Shown: positions 23,301 through 37,200 of the stretch, piece by piece
Layout of the letters: each line of letters starts with the position of its first letter
How positions within the stretch are numbered: position 1 is the stretch's first letter
Assembly: GCF_041146795.1 (NCBI RefSeq)
Contig: NC_135170.1
Location: forward strand, 27,088,033 to 27,152,032
Length of the DNA: 64,000 nucleotides
Direction of reading: 5' to 3'
From: Maylandia zebra
Lineage: Eukaryota; Chordata; Actinopteri; Cichliformes; Cichlidae
Notes under the pieces: model-generated
What the model was told of the DNA's origin: nothing
Database searches by the model: none
The model's input: the letters and a program-made list of their open reading frames with translations, nothing else
Made by a program: the position numbers and the translations under genes

Positions 23301-26300
23301 CGCTTCAACAAAGTGGTCTGATGTTTTGGATATAAACTCGTTGTGATTATCTTTTCACATTAAAAAAATTTTTAGCTATTTTTTTGGAAGGAATTTTATT
23401 GTCAGAGTCAAGATTCTCCTTCCTTTAACGGCATCCTGACACCTAATACAGAAGTAATAGCCACTGCATCAGAAACAGTATGTGAAAGCTTTGTTACTGA
23501 ATGGGCAAACAAACAAAGGGATGTAAACCGTGGCTCAGATTTGAGTGCTAAGGCATGCAGTGTGAATGTAGCCTTTGTCTCATGAATTTGACAGTGACGC
23601 AGATCTCATATTTGTTTTCTAGAAACGGGACACAGACGTCTATGCACCTTTCTATAATAATGTCTGCAGGTTCCTCTCTGAGACCTCACTCACTGCAATT
23701 ACCAGCTGGCTGCCTCACCTTAAAAACCTGTTGGACCAGCGACCCTGCACCTCTCCCATCCACCTCCCTTCATCTTGTTTAAATTGTTTTATCTCTGCCA
23801 CCTCCAACCAAACGGTGGGTTGCTGCAGGAAGGTTGCTTTAAGACTCCCAACATCAGAGCACTCAGATGTTTTTCCTTCCTGCTCACTGTATTTTGTTTT
23901 TTGTTTTTTGTTTTTTAGGTCATAGAGAGGACATTTGGTCTAAGTCCAGGTTTTTACTGGCAGACAGTGGAAACTCGGGATCGTGCTTTTAAGGGGAAAG
24001 AGACCACACAGGAGGTGCACACAGAGGTGAGCGGGGTGTCTTTAAAAGTGCTATCTGCAGGAGTAATTGTGCTTTCTTTAACGGCTTTCTTTTGATTGCA
24101 GGAAGCACAGAGTCAGAGGAACAGCAGGGACTAAATTTATTTTTACTCGACTTTGTTGTAGGTGTCAGTTGTTCTGGGGTGCAGTGGCTTCTTTCAACAT
24201 CCTCTTCTAACACACTACACCCTCCAGCTGGTCCTAGACTCAGGACTCGATGTGTGTGGTCTCCGGCTGCTTTATCCACCACAGGAGCTTCTGAGTGAGC
24301 GCTTTGGTAGGACATAACTAATACCATCTGTGCTTAAAGTTACTCCACTTGGCCTGGATGCTTGTTTTTTTACTGATTAAAAAAAGCCTTTGAAAACGTC
24401 TCCTCTCATTCAGGTAGAACAGCGGGTAGTCTGAGAGACCATGAGCCCTGTCATCCCGTTGTTACTCTAGCAGTCCGAGGTCCTTATGCCCACTCCTTGT
24501 TGAAGGACATAACTAGCTCCTTAGATTCTCTGCGGCCCAAAAAGGCAGAAACCACTTCCAGCGATGGTCTACACTGCAGAGATCAAGAACCACCATTCAT
24601 CTATTCACCCCAACTGGCCAGTCAGGTCCACAGTGAGCTGTGCCTGTGGTTTTCAGGAAGACTGCAGGGAGGAAGTGCACAGGATCACAACAGGTGTGTG
24701 GAAAATGTTCTTGAACTATGTCCATGAAGTTTTTTTTTTTTATCAAATAACTGATTATTGCACATTTTCCACCACCCTGGACAAATTCCAGGGTATTTAT
24801 TACATTTAATTGATGCCATTAACTGATGGGTGTTGGTGTAATCCTGTGGGGATGACTGGAGCTTATTTTAAAGTGTTACAGTGTGATGTTTTTAGAATCA
24901 GCTACCTAACATTTTCTTTTTAGAAGTGTGCCTTCAGATGACAGAGCTGGAGCCATCCTGTCCAATCCAAGCAGATCATCTTCTTTCCTGTGTGCCACAA
25001 CTAAAGGTATGATAATTCAGCAAGTCCAAACTGTCACAGTAGGGAAAATTTGTCAGTGCTTACCTTTCATTTTTAACTTTTATCATCCTGAGTCAAAGTC
25101 CTTGTTTGTATCAAGGATAAAAACATTTTACTTGAGTGGAGCTCCTCTTCTTTCTCTCCCTAATTTGTGTAGCTGATTTCCTCCTCTTGGTGTCACCTGT
25201 TGTTCCTCCATGCCGCTATGGCCAAGTGCTGGCTGTATGTGAACGCAGAGGCTTCAGTCTTAGAGGGCTGCAGAGACTGCAGGTTCATAGCCACGGGGCC
25301 TCCCTCCTGGGCTTCAGCAGCTTCCAGGTAGAAGAACCAAGACACTCGCTCAGTACACAGAGTCTTAGAGAGAGAAGCTCTAATCAATCAAATCTAAGCA
25401 AAAAAGGTTTTGAAAGTGATTGTCTTAGGTCTCAAGAATTATTCCTTCTATCTGTCTCAAAGGTTCATACTGAATTTGGAAAAAGAGCATTCAAATGCAG
25501 CTCTTTCCTGCTGGAATCAAATGAATTTAAGGCAGTTCAGGTTTCAAATGTTTTGCTTGAATAACCTGAATAATTAGTCATTATTATTGTACTGCTGTCC
25601 TTTGAGTTATTCTTTTTCGTGGTTAAATAAGGGTTAATAATAATAATAAAAATGCTAACAATAATAATAGAAGAGAAATATAATATGACTTTATTTTTAC
25701 TCATAGGTACAAGTTAATCAGTAAAACATATAATAATATATAATTTGTTGGTAGGCATCTGTGTTCTGCAGTCCACCTGCTTCCACTCCAGATCAAAAAG
25801 AGCTAGAGCTGCCCTCTCACTGTCTCGTGTTACTGCTGAGAAAAGAAAATGCATCGCGTCACAGTGTCGGTCTACCATCAGGTCTCAAAATCTGTCTCAA
25901 CCCTATAACATAATTCATCTCTGTAACGTGAAATGTCAAAATGTGTGTCTTATAATGCTGGAAGTCTTTGCTGTCAACATAATCTCGTCCAACTGTCATA
26001 TGTTTCAGTGCTAATGAAAGAATTCAAAGCTCAAAAGCTTCTGGGTTACATTCACTCAGGAAAGGATGGTGTTCACACATCAGAGCCAAGCTTGTGTTTC
26101 CACACTGTACCGATCAACAAGAACTTATTCCAAAACTTTGGTAAGCAGTTTATGGTCAGTACAGATACGAGAAGACGATCCCGTGCTGTAACTCTCTACT
26201 TATATATGTTTTCTTTGTAGTTAGTTGCATGTGGGCAGTGCCAAATCCCTCCAGTGTGATCCTGTCTCATCACAGGTGTTCATTCAGACCTGACATGGAG

Positions 26301-28655
26301 CAGGTAGTAGTTTTGACTCTGTGTGGGAAGGACTTGACCCAAGGCCTCAGCCTCCTAAACAGAGTGCTGATAGAAGAAGGTAGAAGTATCTGAGAGCACA
26401 ACTAGCTAAACAAACCTCATTCTGAGTGATTTTTTTTGGCCTCATCACAATTCTTTTAATTACCTTTATTGTTTCTAATTGATTGCAATACTTTTTTTTA
26501 ATGTTATAGGTGATGAACAACATGCTAGATTTAGGCTCCTCAGCCTGAAGTGGCTTCCTGTGCTGACTCGACTTCAAGCCCAGGAGCTGAGCCCGTATGA
26601 GGTGGGAGATCCGCTCTGCTACACCAGCATGGAAACGCTGATGTCTTCTCCAGCTCTAGTGTGTGCTTTGAGAGGATTTGCTGATTTTTCTTCGTTGAGG
26701 AAGCTCCTACCGCATGACTGTCCTCAAAGCCTGAGTGTCCTCATGTCTCCCACACCTGAAGTGGCCCTCAGACAAGCCTCCCTTTTTTTCTTCGAGCATG
26801 AAATGATTCCCGGTAAGTTTGTTGTTCTCTATGAAAGGTGCTCTCAGTGATACATCAGAGCTGCTAACTTTCTGTTCAGACCCACAGATGCTGCTCACCG
26901 TGTGCCTGTTGAAACCACGAGCTTGGAATCACAGTCTCACTAAAATAGTCAGCAAACTTCAGCAGAGTGGCCTCACGTTGGTGGGCATACAGGTAGTGAC
27001 CCATGACAAAAGTGGTGCTACTTCACTGCTGCGTGCAGAAAGTGGGCACAACCTGTGCTCTGGCCCCTCGCTGGCTCTCTGCCTTCAGGGAGAAAATGCT
27101 GTGAAGAGGCTGCTGGACATGCTGAGCCAAGAGGACTCTTCAATGTGGATGACCTGTCACGGTACGACCTACTTATAAGCTTCTGTGATCACTACCCTGT
27201 ATACTCGTACACGAGAACAGGATTACCATGTAAGTATTATGTTTAAAATGTCAGTAACCAACGTTACAGGATCAGGATCGTATCAGCAAGCAATTATGGA
27301 TGTAAGGAGGTTTTTTCCTGAGGGGCTCTGCTGTACTGAGACCAACACAATGAGACAGGAGCAGGTATGCTTGTTAAACACGGGACATGGGTAACCAGAC
27401 TTCAAAGCCATCCTATGTTGAATACAAGGGTTGTAATTTTGGCTAAAAAACAGATGATTTGTTTTCCCCAGATACTCAGCTTATGTTCAGACCCATTAGC
27501 CTCCGTAGAGCGTCAGCGGAGCTGCACACTGACTCAAGCAGCTCAGGAAAGTCTTTCAGTCTCCTCTGAGTCACGACCAAATGGAGGTTCTGGTGTTTTC
27601 TTTAATATTTTATTTAATTATACGGTATTGTTGCTGACAAAACAGAGCTATGAGCACCTATGCCTTTTAATCATAACGCATTAGCCATGTACTCATATTA
27701 ATGAATCCACATCTCCCCATTATTAAATATGACTCAGTTTAATTGACAACAGTGAACATTGCAGGGTTCACTAGTTATTTTTAAGCAAATATGTCCCTTT
27801 AAATGATTTATCTTTTTGGCAGAGGTTCTCTTGGAAAGGATGTTGAAATATGACTCAGTTCCAGGTAACCTTTGTAAGCTGTATGCAAACAAATGTTCTG
27901 TTTTGCTTGTTTGTTGGTACTAGGGTCCCTGAAGCACAGGCAAACAACCTGTCTGCTGATACCCTTGAACGCTACACCAGGCAGCCAAGTGCCTTCCCAA
28001 CTGGAGATAGTGGAGCAGGTGCTGGGATCAGACTGCCATCTAATGGCAGGAAGGATGAGCATCCTAGATGATGAGCAGCAAAAACATATATCAGAGACAC
28101 TTAAAGCGTCAAGCATAAGGGAGAAGGTGAGGAATGGGACCTTGATACAGGTTTATTTGGACCATAAATTCATGCAGACAGTGCAGTCAGATGCTGACTT
28201 TGGCTGTTTTCTTATGCTCTCAAAAGATCAACTCAACTCCTTGTCTCATCGTGGCTCTCCGAAGAGAAAATATCGCAACTGAGTTTGGCCTGATTCTTAA
28301 AAGGTATGGAGGAAAAACAAACTTGATAAACGTAGACTTTGTTTATTTATTTTTTTAAATTCTGCATTATTGCAACAGGATTTACAAGGAAAGGCCAGAC
28401 CTGGAGCAAGTAGGGAAAAGCATTGTCTTCCCAGAAAATGAAAAAGAGGTACACCTGAAAAAATATCAACTTTTGATTCTTTTTTATTCTTAATATATTT
28501 AAATAAACCACATCCTCAGCAGCTTAATAACCCTAACAATGTGTTAATATACATTTGAAGTTTGTTCATTTTATATTGTTTTCCAGGCTATGCTGCTGAT
28601 ATGCTACCTATTTGATACCTTGTCTTCTGAGAGCTGTGATGTCACTGTGCCATAA
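20315..28655 (+). CDS. dnaaf8: Dynein axonemal assembly factor 8 (long form with NDK-like C-terminus)
   Basis: I reconstruct 30 exons whose GT-AG junctions all keep phase: 20315-20401, 20489-20590, 20784-20879, 20964-21083, 21166-21268, 21345-21450, 21527-21766, 21854-22072, 22155-22299, 22369-22554, 22646-22786, 23406-23477, 23623-23814, 23919-24026, 24162-24306, 24414-24693, 24924-25006, 25173-25327, 25755-25881, 26009-26140, 26221-26379, 26510-26812, 26880-27161, 27270-27364, 27472-27586, 27823-27864, 27924-28126, 28227-28303, 28379-28448, 28587-28655 (1417 aa). The N-terminal 400 residues match human C16orf71/DNAAF8: CWNSILEKVKPNIPTMDFD, LDQWDLDDALKNL, IMEKLAAFCKNQT and STVYIDLR. DNAAF8 acts in cytoplasmic DynAP condensates in axonemal dynein preassembly. 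Residues about 600-1400 hold several degenerate NDK-like modules; the one at 1104-1220 keeps LLKP and CHGSGS...FFPEG. Exon 12 and the last donor choice of exon 25 are the least certain. Confidence 0.88.
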
Positions 28656-28757
28656 ACATTCAAATGTGTGCACGTATAAGCATATTTTCCAAAGGTTGCT
28701 CCAAAAAGTGCATAGAAATTTATAGCTTTCACTTGTTTTACTTTTTAGATATTGTTC

Positions 28758-28763
28758 AATAAA
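28758..28763 (+). terminator. Poly(A) signal of DNAAF8
   Basis: AATAAA lies 103 nt after the DNAAF8 stop codon, implying a short 3'-UTR. A TTTATT (AATAAA on the minus strand) follows at 28766-28771, so the signals of the convergent genes could sit back to back. Confidence 0.6.
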
Positions 28764-28771
28764 TATTTATT

Positions 28772-29365
28772 CAAAAACAGCATTTTGCCTCCTCTGCTAG
28801 TCCACTTCCTCTTTAAGGCGCAAAATCTTTTTCTGTCAGTTGTGTTTGAGACAAAAATTAGTCACACTTTTCAGATGAAAAATTATTTTAATTCTCAAGA
28901 TGATAAAAATAATTTTGTGAACTCTGTAAACCATTGCATAACTGTAGTGTAACAATTTAACAAGTGTTAACAAACTAGTAATACACTACAGTAAATATGC
29001 GGTACACAATCCTCAATGTAGAAAAGAAACATCTAGTATTCTAAGACTTGCACCTGTTTTTGTGTTCACAACACAAAAATATCAATATATACCAACAGAA
29101 TAATTTCTACAATTATCAGTATAGAATTTCCTACATATCCATACAGCTCATCACAAAATAAGGGACATATGTTTTAATCTATAATGTCTAAACCCACTTA
29201 CATTAAGTAAATAGATCCATGAAATGCAGTTTCCTCAGATTTAACATTCTCTAACAAATCACTGTTTTACCCTGAGAAAAATACATTTCTTTCTTTATAG
29301 TTATTTTATGATTATGCTAACAAATAGAAACTTGAAAACTTGCATTTGTTTAAGTTCTAATAAAT
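28772..29365. other. Spacer between convergent gene ends
   Basis: AT-rich DNA without a coding exon, between the DNAAF8 poly(A) signal and the first good minus-strand AATAAA (29366-29371). Depending on poly(A) choice it may belong to the UNKL 3'-UTR. Confidence 0.4.
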
Positions 29366-32300
29366 TTTATTGAATAGAAGTTCACAACTAGATGCTACAT
29401 CATAATCAATTAACTGCGCTCCATAATATCCAGTGACCTATTCATTGAAATTCTAATTTAGAGCAATACATTCAATATTTCAGGGTTTCAATGTTAAAAT
29501 AACATTTTTACTGAAATTTTCTAAAGTACATGGAACAACCGGCTCCACATTAAGATCATTTACTTTTGACTTTACACTAATATTTCTTTTTTTACTTAAT
29601 TTGAACAGCTCCATACATGTACAAGATTGCATAAATCTTCTGGCTCCATTTTTATAATGTTAAAAACAAACAAACAAACAAACAAAAAAACAACAAAGAA
29701 GACACAACAACTAACAATAATGCAAAATAGATTAAACTATTCCAATGCAGAGCATAATGATACATCTATTACAGTTCATATACAAGATTCTCCCTGTTTG
29801 GTGCTTTTCTTTGCAAACTGTTGGGTTTCTGATATCAAATGACAAATCCACATCAGATCTGTGTGTTCAGTGGTCGGGCGTTGCTGTGTTTTCTTGAAGT
29901 GCATGGCAAATACAGACGATTATCAGTCAGTTAAAAAAAAAAAATCTGCTTCATCCTCTTAAACTGGTGAAGCAAACCTCATTAGATTAGCCTTTTTCCT
30001 TTCAGCTGAAGTAGGCTGAATGTATGAGACATTTAGCGATCACATTATGGTCCACAAAATACTGTAAGGCACTGAACTTTTGATTCCAATTGAGCAAGTT
30101 ATATTTTGTCTCTTCAATTAATCCACATTACAGAATTATTAAAAGGCACAGACACATTTGAAAGCGTAATTGGTCCGAGAGAAACAATTAAAGAAATCTG
30201 AAGAAATGTAAAGAAAAACCAAGCTGTGCTTCCAAAGAGAACGTTTCATTTCTTCTAGAAATTTTTGGCAGGTAGACTAGTCTCTAGAGAGACTGAGGGT
30301 CAGCAACAAATTAAGTGGAATTATGTCTGTATCTGCAATTGATGCGTCACAATTGTCATCTGTCCCCGGGAAAACAACAACTAATTTGGACCACGGCTTT
30401 AAGAAACAGAAAACAAGAGTCGGATAAAAAGAAAGCACCTTACAGGCCTAGCATAACAGTACACAATGCTATTCATTTCCAAACTGATTTTTATGTAGAT
30501 AAGCAAAAATCAACAAACAAAATTGACTTCACAACAGTAGTGAAGTTTATATGGCCACTTCAGAAGCACAAATGTCATTCACCTTTGACATTCCTTCACT
30601 GTAGACAACAATTAAACTTACACTGAATCCGCGCTTAAGGTCAGCATGTGCTTGCCAGTACTGCACAATGTGCCATAAACGTCAATGTATACTTAATACA
30701 AAAATCAAATGTACGAATACACATTTTGTAAGGATCTGACCCATGCATTTATAATCATCTGCCACTCACTATGACAAGCTTTAGATAGAAAAAAGAAAAA
30801 AAAAAAAGATTACTGTTAATGAACATTAACTATTTAAGGTACTAGGTGATTTACTTTTTAAAATCAATTTCACTTTTCATTAATGAAGACAAATGATGAA
30901 ATGTAGTAGAAAAGAAATAACAATACAGGTCTTTGGTAAAACTACAAAACATGGGCTCAAGTCTGTTACTGTTGTAAGCGAAAGCCACTGGCAAAGTCCT
31001 GTTATTGACTCAGGATATACTGAATGAAATATTAATGCAAAACAAATTACAATAAATCCATCTAAAAATAGAATTCCTGCCACTCACAACGCTGTCTCAC
31101 CTAGAGATTCGGGAAAAACCGAGCTATGCTGACAGCTACAGGGTGATCTGCCCAATACTCGAGTACTTGTCTGAATTCTGTTCAAGGGTAAATTTTCCCC
31201 TCACAATACATAATTGGACAGCTACTAGACCACCGCTTTGGTTCATTTTTAGATTTTCCCCACTAGACATCATTAATTTTGTTGGCTTCACAGGCAAAAC
31301 AAAACAGAACAAAAGGATACTGTGAATTAGCTGCACTGTACACTGCTATCCAGTGTATAGGGGGGTGAGGAAACAAAGCCAACCTTCAATCAATTCAAAT
31401 AAAAATAAACAAAAAAGGGACCATCTACTGTAGTGCAGGTCCTTGACATCATTTTAAGGATTTACAAAAGTACTGAAACTTAGACTGAAATGAATTTACA
31501 AATGAAGAATTCAATTTGAAACAAGAAAAAAAGATTAAGTCAAGTTAGATGCAGAAGACATTATTCCAGGATCTGAAATCTGAGCTGTGGATGCACAACA
31601 ACATTCAAACATCTAAATGTTTACAAGAAACTACATTAATACCTTTTCCAGTAGCAGCGAAGCTTGCAGAAGTTATTAAGCCTTAACTACACTAAAATAA
31701 GTACAAATATTCTGGCAGTGTGACAGTGCGAACATTTTTTTTTTTCTTTTTTCTCCTTTTGTGTAGCTGGTTAATATATCGCATAACATGCAATACATGA
31801 AATGTTTAGCCTGCCTTTTATGCTTTAATATAATCTTGAAAATCCTAAAATACCATTAACCTTTCTTGATATTTTTCCTCTGAGTTTCTTAATTGTCATC
31901 TGTGTAAATGTAAACAATGCATTTTCCCATTTATAAGTAGCAAAAAGTGTACCTGGAGATGCATGACTTTCTACTGGTTTTAAAGCAAGAATAAAAAGGG
32001 TTTTTTTTGTTTGTTTTTTTTAAACACAGTAGAAGGTCATCTGAATTACGGGAATCTAAGCACAAACCCAACGCAGAAAATTACTGTGGAAATCTTCATT
32101 CACTGCAGAATCATTACAACAAACCCTACTGAACTGTTTAAAAAAAGCATTTTGTATGTTGCCGTATAAATTCATGTGGCCTAACTTTGCATACTCCCAA
32201 ATCTTAAACTGGAAATCTAAATTCAAAGACTGAAGCTGCACCAAAAGAGCACCACAACCAAGGAATGAGTGGGTGAGTGGGTAGGTGGAGGGGAAGGTTC

Positions 32301-34236
32301 ATTTCTAAGGGCAAAGTCAGGACACAGGCACTGACAATTTTCATATTCAATCATCTTCTGCAGAAATACTTAATGGAATTTGGCCAAATACACTGGCATA
32401 TATTTATATTTACACACATATAGTCATAAACATGTCAATGCCTCTGCAGAATTAAAATACACATTTTGCAGAAAACGCGTGCACAAGCTTTGACTACTTG
32501 TGTTTGCGTTGACAATTCTACACATAACCTTTTGAACTAAGGCAAGGCACTTTAGAGTTAGAGGCCGATATGTTCTAGACAAGGTCAAGAGGCTAGATTC
32601 CTACAAAAAATAAGAGGAAAAAAAAAATAAAAAGTGGGAAAAAAGGAAAGAAAAAAAAAAATCCCAGTTTCAGGCTTATAGCAAATACAATACATGCTTC
32701 TCTAATGGATAGGCTATATAAATTTCTACAAAACAAAACTGATTGAAAAACAGCCTTAACATGTAGCATGTGCCTTACTGATATTACAGCTGCTGGTTAT
32801 GCCTAAAGTGCAGTTTAAATTTGCACTTATTTGATTGAAATTTTTATAAATCTAGTTATGAAAGTAGAAACTATTAAGTACTTTTTTTTTTAATGAAATC
32901 TTAATATGTAGAACCATGCTATGATCTAACAATAGGAAACATGAAATATTCAATTATGTTTCACAGTACACACAAAAGCTTCAGACATTGTGTAGCTTAT
33001 TATGTAGAAAACAAATGTATAAATCTAAAAAATAAAGACACAAAAGAATACCTACAAAGCAGCTTAAAGCAAATTTCTATATTTATATATATTTATATAT
33101 ACCCTTGAATAAAGTCCCAGGTCAACAAAGTGCTTTTAATAAGAAAAACTTCTTCAGAAAGTTGGTCAAAATAATGATGCTTGACTGTTTTGCATTTAAA
33201 AAAGAAAGTTGGTGAAATTTTATTTTGGAGGGTTTAAAGAAAATATGACTTTAATTAAAGAGGACTGCTTTAAATGGTGTTTTGAGATTTTCTCTTGATT
33301 TAAAGATGACAAACCTTACTGGATCTTTAGTATTTTATGAATCTGTTTTTTTACTACAATGAAAATGTGGTTTTCATCACATAAACAGTTCTCGTAGCGC
33401 TGTGTTTAATAATGAAATGTATACTAATTCAGCTTGACACGGACCTGCTTTGTGGTTCTCCATCACATACACCACCAGTGCACATATTGTTTTCCTGATC
33501 AGACTAATTGAGCTTAAAACAAATATGTGATTCCTGGATTAGACATCAGTCACTTGGTGCTAGGATGTCTGGTTTCTTGAATGGTTTCCAAATTGTTATT
33601 TTTTGATCCGGATGAGTTCCTCTGTAATTAAAGACATATCTGCTTTGAGTTTTGCTCACTTTAGCTTTACCATCAGCAGAATAACCTCAGCTTTGGATGG
33701 CCACCATGTTCCCAACATTTGCCAATTTTTGAGATGTCACCCTAACATCCTTATGGTTCAATGCTTTAATGTTTATTCACATTAAAGCAGTTCATAATTG
33801 TAAGTTATAAGCATTGCATTTAGATACAAACTCAGTCCTTATGTACGGAATTTTTAAGTAAGCTTAGTAGCAGACTTCTAATGTATAATTTTGTATGTAC
33901 TCTTGCCTAGGTGGGATAGTAGACAGGTGGCTGTGTGCTAGGAGGACCTGATTTTATGTCCTGTACAATGTTTTAATCATGATTCCATATTATTCATTAA
34001 CTAAGTGCCTGGTTTTCATATAGAAAGTGCTTGGCTATTTGATGTCAAGTGAACATAAAATGAGCAAAAACCACAACGATTGAATCCCCTGTATGCAATC
34101 TGATTGATAATACTATTTGTTTGGTCAGTCAAACACCATTTCATCCTAACAGACACTGCTGTGTAGAAAATTGTAATATTTATTAGTAGTTTTTCAAAGG
34201 GCTAATTGATTAAATAGTACCTTAAGTAACTGTACA
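29366..34236 (-). other. Probable long 3'-UTR of UNKL
   Basis: 4.9 kb of AT-rich DNA downstream of the UNKL stop codon, with no protein-coding signature on either strand. A minus-strand AATAAA at 29366-29371 would end a 4.87-kb 3'-UTR, and other minus-strand AATAAA matches occur closer to the stop. The plus strand carries TATTTACA at about 32407, a Pumilio-type TGTAAATA on the UNKL sense strand. I infer a UTR from position and lack of other genes; transcript data would decide. Confidence 0.4.
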
Positions 34237-37200
34237 TCACCACTTCAATATTTTTGTTCTACAGTAGGGACATTCTGTTTTACTAGGTGCACAGTTCTCA
34301 CAGAGTACATAATGTTGGCAAGGCTGCAGAACAATGCAACGATCATGCTTTTGGCAAACTATACATTTCTTTGACTGAAGCTGATATATTACCTGTTGGG
34401 GGAAGAAGAGAATTGAGATCAGCTGCAACTTAGGGAAATGCAGTTCATGCAGACTTTTCAAATAAACATGCTTGATGACAAACATGGATCTGAATGACAG
34501 TCTGACAAACTGTTTTAAAACTAAACCGATGCTACAAATGAAATGCTGTGTGTGCTCTGGGCTTTCTTACCCCATCTATAAGGTCTAGGTCATTACGCAG
34601 CTGACTCTGGATGGAGTGAAGCTTAGACAAGGGAAGCTGGTCCAGCTCTCCATAGCTACGTAGAAGAGGTGTTCCAGGGGTGCGACAAAGCGCATCAAAG
34701 TCCCCCTGGAGCTCTTTCAGCTTGCGCTCCGTTTCTTCCCATTTCTGTTCTGCCAGCTGCCGCTCTGCCTCTGCTGTCTTTGCTTGCTCCTTTGCTTCAT
34801 GAGCGTCTTTCTGGCAAGCTTCACAGGCCTGGAACAAAGGTGAGGGTTGAATTTAAAAAAAAAGTATAAAAAGGGAAATAACTGGCACACAGTCAGTGTG
34901 TATACTTACTTGCTTCACCTGATGCCAGGCCTCCTCAAATTGTTTGATCTTCCTCTTGGCCTCATCCAGCTCTCTGAAAAGGCGGGCCACATCAGCACTG
35001 GTGGTTGTGGAGGTTAGGCTGCTGAAAACTGGAGATGGACTGGGTGAAAAGCTGCCACTTACAAAGTCCCAAATGCTGCTAGCTCCTCCGTTCAAGCCTA
35101 GGTGAGCGACGTGTTAAGATAAGAGCGATTTAGATTAAACAAAATCTTGGTTGCACTAACTTGTGTCACTTTTTACACGATCCATCTCTATTAGTCATAC
35201 TTTCAGCTTCACTACTGCACACAGAACTAGATTAAACACCGAAGGGAAGCTGAAGGAAGGGGCTGATGAAAGCAAATGCTTTCCAGCTTGCTCGGGGGAA
35301 AATGCGATCAGCTTACCCAGAGAGTTCTGGGAAGAGGAGGTGGGTGTTCCCAGAAGGCCGTGCTCTTGCTTGGCTAGCATGTTTGAAGGTTGATTTTGCT
35401 GAGATACTGTCCCAGACAGCAGGGACTGTGACAGCGACTGGGAGAGAGAACTTAGAGGGGAGGTGGAGAGCGATGATGAAGAATTAAAAGAAGATGATCG
35501 TGCCAATGAGCCAGGAATGTTGACAGGAGCAGATCCACTTAGCACCCTTTGACCTGAAGGACAAAGCATATACAGGTGTTCTTTAGAAACACACAAATCC
35601 TAATGGAAGGATTTGTGATGAATAAGTGCTTGAAACATATGAAGTGACCTTACCTGCCATTCCCACACTGTTATCTTGATCCTCTAACTCCTTATCAAGC
35701 GATGCAACATTAATGTCACTAAAGTTGAGGTCCAGTGCGGATCCTGACGGGAAACAAAACAAATCTGACTGAAATTTGACAACAAACTGCAGAGTGACAG
35801 TCAGTTCAAGCTGTTTTCCCTTTGTTTTGCATACACTTACCAATGACAGACTCCACTGTGTTGCTCCCTGGATAGAAAGGAGTGGCTTTTGCATTCATCG
35901 TTGATAAGGTGGTGGGTGAAGAACTGTCTGAACCAATACTAGAGGCCAAGCTTGATGTTATACTGGAGGTAAAGCTTGATGCCAATGGGTTCACCACAGA
36001 GAATACAGTATTTTGTGTCTAAAAGCAAAGCACAGTAAAGCGTTTAATTCCTATGTTCTCAATTACAAGTTTCATAATAAAATAAACACATTATCTAAAT
36101 GACTCACTAAAAACAAACCTGTTTTTCTTGGTCCATCATTTTTTGATCCACCTGTCCCTTGTTCTTAATCTGGAAATGATCAAATGGCAAAGACAGTCTA
36201 TTTCAGTGCCATATCCTTTACATCAAGCCAGTATTAATCAAAATAGTTTTATTGCACCTGCCCTGGAATAACACATTTTATCTTAACCATTTTTCACCGT
36301 CCCTGCACTTAGGCTTCGCAGCGCTCACGGCTCTTGTCATTCTGATGATTAACATTTATGGAGCACCTTTCTTCAGACTGACTGCAGACTGTAATTAAAC
36401 CGATCACGTTACTTCATTCTGCCTTCATCTTGTAGCACTAGCAAATCGTGAGTGCAGGAGACAGTAACATTTTACTGTGAGTGGAAGTCTTCAATAAAGC
36501 CAGAAAACATTTAAAAATTCCCTTTAGGGGAATTCTTAGCAAGGAACTATAAAACCACAAATGCAGTTTAAGAACCGAAACTATTTGCTGGTCAGCTTGA
36601 TCATAAGACAATGCTACACTTCAGAAGATTTGACATTTCTTTAGACGAACAGAAATGCCATAAAGTGAGCATATTATGTTCATTTTAAAGTCCAGGATGT
36701 GGTTTGTGGCTCAGCTGCAGGGGAGCGGTGGAGACCATTTTTATGCCATATTTTTATTCTAGGGCTCTAATAAAGCAGCTTTCCATTATTCACAGTTCTA
36801 GTTATTTCATCTTATACCGGGCCTTAGTGTAGTGTCTCAAAAACAAAATTTTAGCTCTTTTAAAGTCATTTTAAAGCAATTGAAAAGTGTCCTGTAATAT
36901 TCGACAGGTGTTTAACATTTAACAAGTCATCATCACATACATATAGTGCATGTACGTAATGGGATATTTTAAAGAAATCAATGACATGACAAGCAAACAA
37001 TGAAATACGAGGAAAAGGGCTTGAAGTGGTCAAATTAAAATGGCATGGCAAACAATAAACGAGTGACAAATGGCTGCGATAAAAGTGTAAAGCCCTAAGC
37101 TGTGTGTGGGGTTTGGTTTTCCCGAGGTTAGAGAGAGCAGTCTGTGTACCTGATCTTCACGTTCAAAGCCCGGAGCTTTGGGATAGTTAGACGTCAGAGA

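Noticed and set aside
28127-28282. Read-through extension of DNAAF8 exon 27
   Set aside because: The donor GTGAGG at 28127 and acceptor before 28227 give INSTPCLIVALRRENIATEFG in phase with the last two exons; the read-through frame ends in a low-quality tail.
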